DNA of 64,000 nt from Breznakibacter sp047600785. GTDB lineage: Bacteria; Bacteroidota; Bacteroidia; Bacteroidales; Marinilabiliaceae. Numbering within the stretch: position 1 is the stretch's first letter; every line of letters starts with the position of its first letter. A program made the translations under genes and the position numbers. The DNA is taken from NCBI GenBank assembly GCA_047600785.1, contig JASGKH010000002.1:1922001-1986000 (forward strand), written 5' to 3'. Below, in pieces: positions 17,411-26,056 of this stretch. The notes beneath the pieces were generated by a model that saw only the letters and a list, made by a program, of their open reading frames with translations, had not been told where the DNA came from and did not search any database.

Positions 17411-18114
17411 CCCGAAAAAACAATCTATCCCGATAAAAGAAGTTGTCCCAAAACCGATAGTTAAACACTTTTACTGAGTCAGGGAAATGCGAAAAGCTTC
17501 ATGGTAACCCGCGGCCATCTCCCATGTTTTAGTGAAAACAATTGTTTTTCGGACATCTTCTTTGTTTCTTTTTTGCTTTACATAATTAGCTACATCCCCT
17601 TTTCCAAATGTTCCCGCAGGAACTCCTTTACATGCAGAGACCGGGGCTTGTTGTGCTTAAAAACGTCCGGACAGATTCAATTGGACGTTGCAGGAAACAA
17701 CAGTCAAGCCATTTCCCGATAAAGCCAGACAACAGTAATTCTATGTAAAGGCCTACCTTATCCGGTAAGTCTATAGAAACACAAAAGGGAAAGGATCTTG
17801 CCTCGACTGAACCATCGCCAAACAGCAAAGTTGGCAATCTCTGTTTCTCGCCCAATTGACCAGGCAGGTACCTAAAGCGTAAGTAAGGGTACAAAAAATA
17901 AGGTCAGCTTACATCCGGATAAAATGGAGGTTCCTTAGAGGTAAGTCAGGGTGCCCCAAACGCAAACCGGGGTATAGAAAAACAAGACCGGCTTACGCCA
18001 AACAAACCCGAAACACCTAAAATGTGGGCAGATTTGGTTTTTAGAGGCCCTGGTTTGGAGGCAATATGGGCGGGTTCGGTAAAATATATGTTAGTCCCAG
18101 GCTCAATTAATCCA
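17411..18114. other. Gene-poor intergenic region with decayed sequence
   Basis: No convincing gene. A minus-strand open frame at 17628-17894 (88 codons) does not match any family I know and lacks a promoter. It contains a cysteine- and leucine-rich stretch and may be a relic. The right half carries two related palindromic repeat units, listed separately. Confidence 0.5.
17879..17996. repeat. Two diverged copies of a palindrome-ended repeat unit
   Basis: Copy 1 (17879-17912) and copy 2 (17941-17996) both begin GTAAGTnAGGGT and end GnCnGCTTAC, so each unit can fold by its GTAAG/CTTAC ends. Copy 2 also has an inner hairpin (CCCC, then AAACGCAAACC, then GGGG) that copy 1 lacks. Copy 1 looks like copy 2 with the inner hairpin deleted. 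Confidence 0.5.
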
Positions 18115-19158
18115 TCATTGCATAAACAGCCACCCCATTTTATCAGCCCAAAACGTCAATCCCAACGACACGGCAAAAGCGACCACAGGGGCCACGGCCC
18201 ACACCACAAAGAATTTATTGACCGATGTTTTTCTGAAAATGTTCTTTGCACCAAGCCTCGCCACACCAATACCTATAATGGCCCCCGCGTTAAGTTGGAC
18301 CAACGATGTGGGAATTCCTTTGGTAACCGAAGCGACCAATAAAAGAGACGCCGTGATAAACGAAATAACAATGGCTTCAAAAGGGCCAAAAAGAAAAAGC
18401 CCTTTACCTGTGTTGTTAAGCACTTTGTTGCCCATTACCGATGCCCCAATGGCAAAATTGGGCGCTATAAGCAATGTGGACAAAATCATCATGGTCAGGA
18501 ATCCGTTTCCTTCGGCAGGTAAGTTCAATTCGTTGACCATCATCGAAGCAATAGGGCCGGCCGCATTGGCCACGTTGCTTGATCCGATACTGAACGCAAC
18601 ATAAAGTGACATGACAATAATAATCCCCTTAACGACAGGATGCTGTGACAGGTTGCCGTACGTAAAGTAGCCTTTCCTGCGTATGGGGTTGTATATGTAT
18701 TTGCCCACAAGATAACAAATCACGAACGACAACACCGGTGTAATGAACCAGGCCGGGACAACTTCGGTCAGTAATTTTGAATGGTCCGACTGTCCCAAAT
18801 AAATTGCGGGTGCCGTTAGTGCCAGCACCGTCGATTGGCTTGTTGATTGGGGCACTCCCAACAGATTGGCTATCAGCAACGATAGGGCAACGGCCAAAAG
18901 GACGATCGACACCAATACCCAATTCAACAACCGGGGATCTATCAAGTCTTTCCCCATCGTGTTGGCAGTGGCTTTACCTGCCAATAAAGCACCGATAAAC
19001 ACCATCAGGCCAAATAACCCGGGAATGACGGAACGTTTTAAAAGGTTTGCGCCGTGCGCGGCCGAGAACGATGGGGCTACTCCGCTGGCTCCCATGTTAA
19101 TGGCCAAAAAAACACCTACCAGAAGAGGAATAAGAATATGATTGAACATTGGGGACAT
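18115..19158 (-). CDS. PiT-family inorganic anion permease (phosphate, or CysP-like sulfate)
   Basis: A 347-residue integral membrane protein with about 10-11 helices and the duplicated PiT signature. The first copy reads AINMGASGVAPSFSAAHGAN and the second GSSNVANAAGP. The first copy has NMGASG in place of the phosphate-type GANDxANS motif and resembles CysP, the sulfate permease branch of this family. Phosphate is suggested by the nearby alkaline phosphatase, sulfate by the motif. The first in-frame start is TTG at 19164; ATG at 19158 or 19149 is more likely, and 19158 is given here. Confidence 0.85.
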   Translation of the reverse strand: MSPMFNHILIPLLVGVFLAINMGASGVAPSFSAAHGANLLKRSVIPGLFGLMVFIGALLAGKATANTMGKDLIDPRLLNWVLVSIVLLAVALSLLIANLLGVPQSTSQSTVLALTAPAIYLGQSDHSKLLTEVVPAWFITPVLSFVICYLVGKYIYNPIRRKGYFTYGNLSQHPVVKGIIIVMSLYVAFSIGSSNVANAAGPIASMMVNELNLPAEGNGFLTMMILSTLLIAPNFAIGASVMGNKVLNNTGKGLFLFGPFEAIVISFITASLLLVASVTKGIPTSLVQLNAGAIIGIGVARLGAKNIFRKTSVNKFFVVWAVAPVVAFAVSLGLTFWADKMGWLFMQ

Positions 19159-19283
19159 TACCAAACTCCGTTTTAAGATTTACAATAACGCCACCAAAAC
19201 TATCTTTTGTATTTTTCCGACCAATGGATGAAAACACCTAAATCATTGGTCGTATAAATACGTACAAAACGGACAAGATTTAC

Positions 19284-19928
19284 TCAGATCAGCCCGTTGT
19301 GATAGGCGTAAAGTACCAGGCTGGCCGTGTTCTTGCAATTGGTTTTCAGCAATATATTGCCCCGGTGCTTTTCGACCGTACGAGGGCTGATACAGTATTT
19401 TTCGGCAATTTCGGAAGTAGAAAGTCCATTGCATACTTCCTTCAATATTTCCTGCTCACGTTCGCTTAATTGCGATGCACTGTAATTTGCAGATTTACGC
19501 TCGCGCTGGCTTACCAAGATGTTGGCCATTATCTCCTGCGAGATGTACGTGCCTCCGGCCGCAACTTTTTCAATGGCCATTTGCACTTCCTTAAAATCGC
19601 TGCTTTTAAGCAAAAAACCCTTTACTCCTATTTCGTTCAATTGGGAATAGTACGACTCGTCGCCATACATCGAAAGCGCAATGATTTTAAGATGGGGCCT
19701 GCGTCCCAATGCCTTTTGGGCTGCCACACACCCATCCATTACAGGCATAGCGATATCCAAAAACACCAAATCGGGATCATGCACCGAAAGATTGTCCAAA
19801 AACTCTTCGCCATTCGCGGCCTCACCGACCACGTCAATGTCAGGCAGATTTTGCAACAACAACTTAAAGCCGTTACGAAACAGGATATGGTCGTCTACAA
19901 GTATGACCGTGAGCTTATCAGACATCAT
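19284..19928 (-). CDS. NarL/FixJ-type response regulator
   Basis: A 214-residue regulator with an N-terminal receiver domain (acidic pair at Asp12/Asp13, phospho-acceptor Asp58 in LVFLDIAMPVMDG, conserved Lys in FLLKSS) and a C-terminal LuxR helix-turn-helix (LSEREQEILKEVCNGLSTSE, then SPRTVEKHRGNILLK). It overlaps the 3' end of the histidine kinase gene by 11 bases, so the two are translationally coupled and form a pair. Two adjacent ATGs (19928, 19925) are possible starts. Targets are unknown. Confidence 0.95.
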   Translation of the reverse strand: MMSDKLTVILVDDHILFRNGFKLLLQNLPDIDVVGEAANGEEFLDNLSVHDPDLVFLDIAMPVMDGCVAAQKALGRRPHLKIIALSMYGDESYYSQLNEIGVKGFLLKSSDFKEVQMAIEKVAAGGTYISQEIMANILVSQRERKSANYSASQLSEREQEILKEVCNGLSTSEIAEKYCISPRTVEKHRGNILLKTNCKNTASLVLYAYHNGLI

Positions 19929-20877
19929 TCACCGGAATTTGTATGGTGACAAAAATACCCTTTTCACGTTTTTCATCAAACCGGACCATTCCCTTTAACG
20001 ATTCTACCCGTGAAAATATATTGTAAACACCGATTCCCGAAAAATCGTTTTTTTCGATGGATATCCCCGCTTCAAAACCTTTGCCGTTGTCCTGATAAGC
20101 CAGGACCAATGCCCCGTCTTCCAAATAAATAGCACATTTGGCATGGGTGGCCCCCGAATGCTTGTAGGTATTATTGACCAATTCGCACGCAACACGGTAC
20201 ACCACCGCCTCAATGTTCGGGGCAAAACGTTTCCCCTCTATGGCAAAATCATACTCGATGTTGAATTTTCCTGCGATTTGGATTTTATGGATAAAATTCT
20301 TGAGGGCTTTTTCAATGCCAAAATTCGTCAATACATGGGGACTTAAGTTATCGGATATCTCTCTGATATTACGGATGGCTTCGTTAACCATCAGATCCAC
20401 GTTTGCCAACACCTCGGCCTTGTGCTTTTCGGGAGTATCGTAACGAAGAGCGGAGAGCGACAGTTTTATCGATGAAAGCACCGGCCCCAACCCGTCGTGC
20501 AAATCGCCGGCAAAACGTTTCCTTTCACGTTCTTCGGTCTCTATAACCGCAGTAAGCAACCGCTTTTCGTAGTCGCGCTTACGTAGTTCCGCATCGTGCA
20601 TGTACCTGAATATTTTTCCGATAAGAAACACCCCTACCGCCAAAAACAGCGAGGTGGCAATGCCCAGCCACACAAACAATGTTTTAAAGTTATCGATGCC
20701 GATACCGGTAACCAATGGTACCATTTCTAGAAAATGCCTAACGGCCATAAATACCAAAGCCGCCGAAATAAGCATCCACGAAAGGTTAAACTTGGTCATC
20801 CGGGTCAGCCTCATGGCTATCGAAACGGCCACTAAATGCAAAACGATGGTAATGCCCAAAAGAATTTTCAGAACCAT
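19918..20877 (-). CDS. NarX-type sensor histidine kinase (HisKA_3)
   Basis: A 319-residue kinase with three hydrophobic helices (about residues 2-22, 32-50 and 68-90), a short coiled coil, and a HisKA_3 dimerisation domain with the phospho-acceptor His127 in RKRFAGDLHDGLGPVLSSIK. The HATPase part has the N-box ELVNNTYKHS and YQDNGKGF. The frame is open to a TTG at 20910, but that TTG is part of a -7 promoter element (TATATTTG), so the ATG at 20877 is taken as the start. It is the partner of the overlapping response regulator. The signal is unknown; the short membrane domain has no periplasmic sensor. Confidence 0.93.
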   Translation of the reverse strand: MVLKILLGITIVLHLVAVSIAMRLTRMTKFNLSWMLISAALVFMAVRHFLEMVPLVTGIGIDNFKTLFVWLGIATSLFLAVGVFLIGKIFRYMHDAELRKRDYEKRLLTAVIETEERERKRFAGDLHDGLGPVLSSIKLSLSALRYDTPEKHKAEVLANVDLMVNEAIRNIREISDNLSPHVLTNFGIEKALKNFIHKIQIAGKFNIEYDFAIEGKRFAPNIEAVVYRVACELVNNTYKHSGATHAKCAIYLEDGALVLAYQDNGKGFEAGISIEKNDFSGIGVYNIFSRVESLKGMVRFDEKREKGIFVTIQIPVNDV

Positions 20878-20907
20878 ATTCTGGTCGTATAAATGGGAGT
20901 ATTTATC

Positions 20908-20915
20908 CAAATATA
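20908..20915 (-). promoter_or_regulatory. -7 promoter element (TATATTTG) for the kinase/regulator operon
   Basis: On the minus strand TATATTTG lies 30 bases upstream of the ATG at 20877. It overlaps the upstream in-frame TTG and so argues against that start. Confidence 0.5.
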
Positions 20916-21122
20916 TGCCAACTTCATCATATTGCAGCCCGGTCAGGCAAACTAAAATCCAAGAAATTCGTTTGAATTTGAGAAATTGCCCGACAGTGTT
21001 TGTTGATTTTGTGTTTTCGATTAATTTTACGCAATTCTAAAGTTGACAAGACCGTTGGAATAAAAAGGGTTATTAAATTTGTGCCGTAAGAAGGTAAAGA
21101 ATAAATTAATAGATCGACCGTT

Positions 21123-21251
21123 ATGAAAAAATTCATGATTTTAGCCGCAGTTGTTTTTGTCATGGCACTAGGTACCGTGTCTTGCAAATCGACACAGGAC
21201 TGTCCAGCATACGGCAAAGCCCAAACAGAACAGTCCGTTCAAAGAGCTTAG
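21123..21251 (+). CDS. Small lipoprotein, 42 residues
   Basis: ATG at 21123, stop TAG at 21249-21251. The translation has a lysine-rich n-region, a hydrophobic stretch and a lipobox ending LGTVSC with the lipidated Cys21. Only about 21 polar residues follow (KSTQDCPAYGKAQTEQ and a short tail). It has its own terminator directly downstream, so it is a stand-alone gene. Tiny lipoproteins of this kind are frequent in Bacteroidetes and mostly of unknown function. Confidence 0.75.
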   Translation: MKKFMILAAVVFVMALGTVSCKSTQDCPAYGKAQTEQSVQRA

Positions 21252-21275
21252 GCTTTGTATAATGGCAAAAGCACG

Positions 21276-21303
21276 AGCGGTTTCCGAGGGGACCGCTTTT
21301 TTT
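21276..21303 (+). terminator. Rho-independent terminator after the small lipoprotein
   Basis: AGCGGT (21276-21281) and ACCGCT (21292-21297) followed by a run of T. Confidence 0.8.
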
Positions 21304-21380
21304 GTGCGTAAATACCAATTAATGACCCCGTTTTACGGGCTAAACCCGCATTAATGTTTGTTAAAATAAATTGATTATTC

Positions 21381-21411
21381 TTGATGATATGATGATGATT
21401 TTCTACTTTTG
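21381..21411 (+). promoter_or_regulatory. gapA promoter (-33 TTG, 20-bp spacer, -7 TACTTTTG)
   Basis: TTG at 21381-21383 and TACTTTTG at 21404-21411 with a 20-bp spacer fit the Bacteroidetes housekeeping promoter. The predicted leader is about 45 bases. The element lies at the start of the extended open frame (21409) and supports the start at 21463. Confidence 0.65.
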
Positions 21412-21462
21412 ACACGCATTTTAAAAGACCCCTATCAATTTAACTTTTTAAAAAGCGATAAA

Positions 21463-22476
21463 ATGTCAACAATCAAGATTGGTATTAATGGTTTTGGCCG
21501 TATCGGCCGTTTGGTGTTCCGTGCAGCACAAAATTTCAACAACGTTGAAGTCGTTGCGATTAACGACCTTATCGACGTTGATTACATGGCTTACATGTTG
21601 AAGTATGATTCTACTCACGGTGCTTTTAAAGGCACTGTTGAAGTAAAAGACGGTAAACTGGTGGTTAACGGCAAAACTATCCGTGTTACGGCCATCAAAA
21701 ACCCTGCTGAACTGAAATGGAACGAGATTGGTGCCGAGTATGTTGTTGAATCAACCGGTTTGTTCCTTGAAAAAGAAAAGGCAAAAGGTCACATCGAAGC
21801 TGGTGCTAAAAAGGTGATCATGTCGGCTCCTTCAAAAGACGACACCCCAATGTTCGTAGTTGGTGTAAACCATAAAAAATACACCAAAGAGATGAATTTC
21901 GTATCAAACGCTTCTTGTACCACCAACTGTTTGGCCCCCATCGCCAAAGTATTGAACGACAAGTTCGGTATCGTTGAAGGTTTGATGACCACCGTACATG
22001 CAACTACCGCGACCCAAAAAACCGTCGATGGTCCTTCCATGAAAGACTGGCGCGGCGGTCGTGGTGCCGGACAAAACATCATCCCTTCGTCGACTGGCGC
22101 TGCCAAAGCCGTAGGTAAAGTAATCCCTGAGCTAAACGGGAAACTGACCGGTATGGCATTCCGTGTTCCGACTCCTGACGTATCGGTAGTTGACTTGACT
22201 TGCCGTTTGGCCAAAGGCGCTTCTTACAAAGAAATCTGCGCTGCCATGAAAGAAGCTTCTCAAGGCGAATTGAAAGGCGTGCTTGGTTACACCGAAGATG
22301 CTGTTGTTTCCAATGATTTCATCGGTGACACCCGCACTTCTATTTTCGATGCCGAAGCTGGTATTTCTTTGAACGACAATTTCGTTAAAGTAGTTAGCTG
22401 GTACGATAACGAAATGGGTTATTCCACAAAAGTCGTGGAATTGATCCAACACATGTATTCGGTAGACAAAGCTTAA
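21463..22476 (+). CDS. gapA: Type I glyceraldehyde-3-phosphate dehydrogenase
   Basis: A 337-residue glycolytic enzyme that oxidises glyceraldehyde 3-phosphate to 1,3-bisphosphoglycerate with NAD+. The Rossmann start IKIGINGFGRIGRLVFRAA and catalytic Cys152 in SNASCTTNCLAP are clear, and the phosphate-binding and C-terminal motifs (SSTGAAKAVGKVIPEL, SWYDNEMGYS) are intact. The frame is open to 21409, but the promoter lies there and the family start is at 21463. Codon use is biased toward GGT/GCT/GAA more than in neighbours, as in highly expressed genes. It is monocistronic with a strong terminator. Confidence 0.98.
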   Translation: MSTIKIGINGFGRIGRLVFRAAQNFNNVEVVAINDLIDVDYMAYMLKYDSTHGAFKGTVEVKDGKLVVNGKTIRVTAIKNPAELKWNEIGAEYVVESTGLFLEKEKAKGHIEAGAKKVIMSAPSKDDTPMFVVGVNHKKYTKEMNFVSNASCTTNCLAPIAKVLNDKFGIVEGLMTTVHATTATQKTVDGPSMKDWRGGRGAGQNIIPSSTGAAKAVGKVIPELNGKLTGMAFRVPTPDVSVVDLTCRLAKGASYKEICAAMKEASQGELKGVLGYTEDAVVSNDFIGDTRTSIFDAEAGISLNDNFVKVVSWYDNEMGYSTKVVELIQHMYSVDKA

Positions 22477-22499
22477 TTATTTAAGCCCTGCATACCAAA

Positions 22500-22529
22500 C
22501 CCTTCCGGAATCCGGAAGGGTTTTTTTTT
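22500..22529 (+). terminator. gapA terminator
   Basis: CCCTTCC (22500-22506) and GGAAGGG (22514-22520) around GGAATCC, followed by nine T residues. Confidence 0.9.
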
Positions 22530-22660
22530 ACTTTTTTCTTTCTTCGCCTTCGTCACGCAAAGTGCCCTTCGCCGCTTCTTCATTTATCGGCATTTCCATA
22601 GCCTTCCACTTGTCCTGCGCCCACAAACGCCATCTCTCCTTTAATCGTTATATTTCTGTA

Positions 22661-22764
22661 TTACAAATATATATGCAGTGTGTGTTACAGAATTGCAAGT
22701 AAATGTTTCCGCATTACAAGCATTCGACAGGCCCATGTTACAAATTCGACATGCTTCTGTTACA
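22661..22764 (+). promoter_or_regulatory. Array of five TTACA boxes upstream of the xylan locus
   Basis: TTACA begins at 22661, 22685, 22714, 22738 and 22760, that is at intervals of 24, 29, 24 and 22 bp. Two boxes extend to TTACAAGCATTCGACA and TTACAAATTCGACAT. The array ends 31 bp before the -7 element. It is a candidate operator for a regulator that is not encoded nearby. Confidence 0.45.
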
Positions 22765-22794
22765 TTAAGCCGATTAACAAATATTCACACCACA

Positions 22795-22802
22795 TACCTT
22801 TG
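22795..22802 (+). promoter_or_regulatory. -7 promoter element (TACCTTTG) for the susC operon
   Basis: Matches TAnnTTTG and lies 77 bases before the susC ATG. The -33 region (around TTAACA) is weak, as expected for an activated promoter. Confidence 0.5.
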
Positions 22803-22879
22803 GATTAGCACAAATTAACAGGTCCGCACAACAATGGCATTAACATTAAATGGAAACTATATTCTAAATTAATTCATCT

Positions 22880-25800
22880 ATGAGAAAAATCAGAAGGTTA
22901 AGAAAAGGAGCATTTATGGTATTTTGCCTCCTTTTGTCGGTACACCTCACGGCACTGGCCCAGCAAATAAGGGTAACAGGAAGTGTAAAGGACAAAACCG
23001 GCGAGCCACTACCAGGCGTATCGATTGTGGTAAAAGGTACATCCTCCGGAACCGTTACCAATGTAAACGGGACATACGAGATTGAGGCCCCCTCCCCATC
23101 GGCAACCCTGGTGTTTTCGTTTATCGGTTTCATTCCCCAGGAAATCGTGATAGGTACACAAAGAAGCATTAACGTAACCATGCAGGAGGACAATTTAGGC
23201 CTCGACGAGGTGGTGGTAGTTGGTTACGGACAAATGAAACGTACCGATCTGACCGGGTCCATGGTATCGGTATCGAGCGATGCAATCAAAAAAACGGTAA
23301 CGACTTCAATCGACCAGGTGCTACAAGGACGGGCTGCAGGCGTTCAGGTCCAGCAGAACTCGGGCACTCCGGGTGGTAGTTCTTCAATCCGCATCAGGGG
23401 GATCAACTCATTGAACGCATCGAACGAGCCCATTTTTGTAATTGATGGGATCGTGATCGACGGTTCGACCAACTCAAGCAGCGAAAACGCACTGGCATCC
23501 ATCAACCCGTCCGACATTGTGTCAATGGACGTACTCAAAGACGCATCGGCCACCGCCATTTACGGTGCACGCGGAGCCAACGGCGTCATTATCATTACCA
23601 CCAAACGAGGCCAGACGGGCGAAGCAAAAGTATCCTACGATGGCTACATCGGGTACCAACAAATGCCTAAAAAATTGGATTTGTTGAACCTTCGTGAATA
23701 TGCCGAACATAAAAATGCAAGAACCGCAGCGGGAATCGTCACCGCCGACGATTTTTTCGTTCGTCCCGATCTGCTTGGCAACGGTACCGATTGGCAGGAC
23801 GAATTGTTCCAGTTGGCCCAAATGACCAGCCACAACCTCTCGGTCTCCGGTGGGGCCGAAAACATAACCTATGCGCTGGGCGCCGGCTACCTGAACCAGG
23901 ACGGTATTGCCATCGGATCGGGGTTTGAACGGTTGAACCTGCGGGGTAACCTGGATGCCAAGGTGAAACCCTGGATGAAGATGGGCATCAATTTTTCGTT
24001 GAGCAATTCGAACCAAAACGTGACGGTGGATGACGAATCCTTAATCAAAACTGCCATGAAACAAACGCCCAATGTAGCCGTACGGAACGCCGACGGAACA
24101 TTTGACGGTCCCGATACCGACATGTACGTACAGACCAATCCGGTAGGTTTGGCCATGATGCGCGAAAACGAAAACGAAAAAACGGGCATCCGCAGCAACA
24201 TATATGCCGAAGCGACCATATTAAAAAATCTGACGATCAAAACTGAGCTATCAAGCGATTTTGGCGTTACCAACACCTATAAATTCAACCCCTCGTACTC
24301 GTTCGGCGCCATTACCAACGAAGTCATCGAATCGGAACGCTCCAAATCCTACAGCAAATTCTGGACATGGCGCAATATTGCCAATTATAACAATGTATTT
24401 GCCGACATCCACTCCGTCAACTTAATGCTTGGCCAGGAAATGCAGGAATCGCGCTGGGAATACCTTTATGGTTACCGTAGCGGTTTCCTGAACAACATGG
24501 CACACGACCTTAATGCCGGTGACGGCACGACGGCAAGGGCAAATGGGCAAAGCAGCGAGAATTCCATCCTATCGTATTTCGGACGTATATTCTACTCGTT
24601 CGACGACAGATATCTATTGACCGCGACCTTGCGTCATGACGGGTCGTCGAAATTCGCCGAGGGAAACCGTTGGGGAACCTTTCCGTCCGCCGCATTGGCA
24701 TGGAAAATATCCAATGAATCGTTTATGAAAGACCACGAGGTGGTCAATAACCTAAAGCTGCGTTTGGGATGGGGCGCCGTGGGTAACCAAAACGTCGAGG
24801 ATTACGCGTATACATCGACCATGGCCGCCGTCACAACCGTATGGGGCACAGGTCAGCTCAGCGGGAATACGGCCAACCCGAAACTGAGATGGGAAACGAC
24901 TTATTCAAGCAACGTGGGGCTGGACGTGAACTTGTTCAGGAACAGGATTGAGTTCATCGGCGATATTTATTACAAAAAAACCAAAGACCTGCTGCTGCGC
25001 CTGCCTTTACCCGCCTACGTCGGCTCGACAGGACAAGGATCGACCACTCCCCCGTGGGCCAACATTGGCTCGTTGGAGAACAAAGGGATTGAATTGACAT
25101 TGAATACGGTAAACTACGACAAAAGGAACTTCCAATGGCGCACCAATCTGGTATTTTCGCTCAACCGGAGCAAAGTGCTGAAACTTGATACCCAGACAAG
25201 CACGCTGGACAAAACCATCCAGGAAGGCTCGGAAACCACCATCGTTACCCGCACGTCCGTGGGCAATCCAATTGGCATGTTCTATGGCTACAAAGTCATC
25301 GGGCGTTTCAATACGGCAACCGACTTCTTTTATAAAGACGAAGAGGGCAATATCAAGGAAGTCGCACGACCGAAAGGATTGTCCATTAGCGAAACCGGCA
25401 CATGGATAGGTGATTACATATTCAAGGATATTAACGGTGATGGAGAAATCACCGAATCGGACCGAACCTTTATCGGCAACCCCGAACCCAAGTTTACTTA
25501 TGGTATCGGTAACACATTTTCGTACAAGAATATTGATCTGACAATACTACTGAACGGATCGTACGGCAACGATGTCATCAACTACCAACGCCGCTGGCTC
25601 GAAAACCCACGTGAAAACCATAATTTGCTGAAAGAAGCCATACGTTACGCACGTGTGGAAAAAATAGATCCTGACGGCCCTGTCGATTTCCGCAACATGC
25701 ACATCACAGGAGGCGACAACGACATGTACCGCCTATCGGCCTCATCGTCGAACAACAACAACCGTATGAGCGACCGTTATGTGGAGGACGGTTCCTTCCT

Positions 25801-26035
25801 GCGTATCCAAAATATTTCGTTGAGCTACACGCTTCCCGCAAAATGGTCCGGCAAGGTAGGCCTTGACAATGTACGGCTTTATACCAACCTGCAAAATGTG
25901 TACACGTTCACCAAATACTCGGGCTACGATCCTGAAGTTGGTTCGTTGAACCAGGATGCATTGTTGACGGGCATCGATAACGCACGTTATCCCTCGCCCC
26001 GCATTTATACGTTCGGGATAAACCTTACCTTCTAA
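22880..26035 (+). CDS. SusC/RagA-family TonB-dependent outer-membrane transporter
   Basis: A 1051-residue importer. It has a signal peptide (residues about 1-27), a carboxypeptidase-regulatory-like domain (VTGSVKDKTGEPLPGVSIVV), a TonB box region (LDEVVVVGYG), a plug domain (IRIRGINSLNASNEPIFVID, then ATAIYGARGANGVIIITTKR) and a large beta-barrel. With SusD it forms the pedal-bin complex that brings oligosaccharides into the periplasm using TonB energy. The neighbouring GH10 xylanase suggests xylo-oligosaccharides as cargo. It has no STN domain, so it is not expected to signal to an anti-sigma factor. First gene of a four-gene operon. Confidence 0.97.
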   Translation: MRKIRRLRKGAFMVFCLLLSVHLTALAQQIRVTGSVKDKTGEPLPGVSIVVKGTSSGTVTNVNGTYEIEAPSPSATLVFSFIGFIPQEIVIGTQRSINVTMQEDNLGLDEVVVVGYGQMKRTDLTGSMVSVSSDAIKKTVTTSIDQVLQGRAAGVQVQQNSGTPGGSSSIRIRGINSLNASNEPIFVIDGIVIDGSTNSSSENALASINPSDIVSMDVLKDASATAIYGARGANGVIIITTKRGQTGEAKVSYDGYIGYQQMPKKLDLLNLREYAEHKNARTAAGIVTADDFFVRPDLLGNGTDWQDELFQLAQMTSHNLSVSGGAENITYALGAGYLNQDGIAIGSGFERLNLRGNLDAKVKPWMKMGINFSLSNSNQNVTVDDESLIKTAMKQTPNVAVRNADGTFDGPDTDMYVQTNPVGLAMMRENENEKTGIRSNIYAEATILKNLTIKTELSSDFGVTNTYKFNPSYSFGAITNEVIESERSKSYSKFWTWRNIANYNNVFADIHSVNLMLGQEMQESRWEYLYGYRSGFLNNMAHDLNAGDGTTARANGQSSENSILSYFGRIFYSFDDRYLLTATLRHDGSSKFAEGNRWGTFPSAALAWKISNESFMKDHEVVNNLKLRLGWGAVGNQNVEDYAYTSTMAAVTTVWGTGQLSGNTANPKLRWETTYSSNVGLDVNLFRNRIEFIGDIYYKKTKDLLLRLPLPAYVGSTGQGSTTPPWANIGSLENKGIELTLNTVNYDKRNFQWRTNLVFSLNRSKVLKLDTQTSTLDKTIQEGSETTIVTRTSVGNPIGMFYGYKVIGRFNTATDFFYKDEEGNIKEVARPKGLSISETGTWIGDYIFKDINGDGEITESDRTFIGNPEPKFTYGIGNTFSYKNIDLTILLNGSYGNDVINYQRRWLENPRENHNLLKEAIRYARVEKIDPDGPVDFRNMHITGGDNDMYRLSASSSNNNNRMSDRYVEDGSFLRIQNISLSYTLPAKWSGKVGLDNVRLYTNLQNVYTFTKYSGYDPEVGSLNQDALLTGIDNARYPSPRIYTFGINLTF

Positions 26036-26056
26036 TCCATTAAAATGTATTTAGCA

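Noticed and set aside
17879..17996. Partial likeness to RNase P RNA (CAGGGTGCC, GACCGGCTTAC)
   Set aside because: The GAGGAAAGTCCGG start is missing and the two blocks are far too close together. The repeat explanation fits better.
22540..22650. Minus-strand stretch with protein-like sequence (ERWRLWAQDKWKAMEMP) after gapA
   Set aside because: Too short, runs into the gapA terminator, and no family could be assigned.
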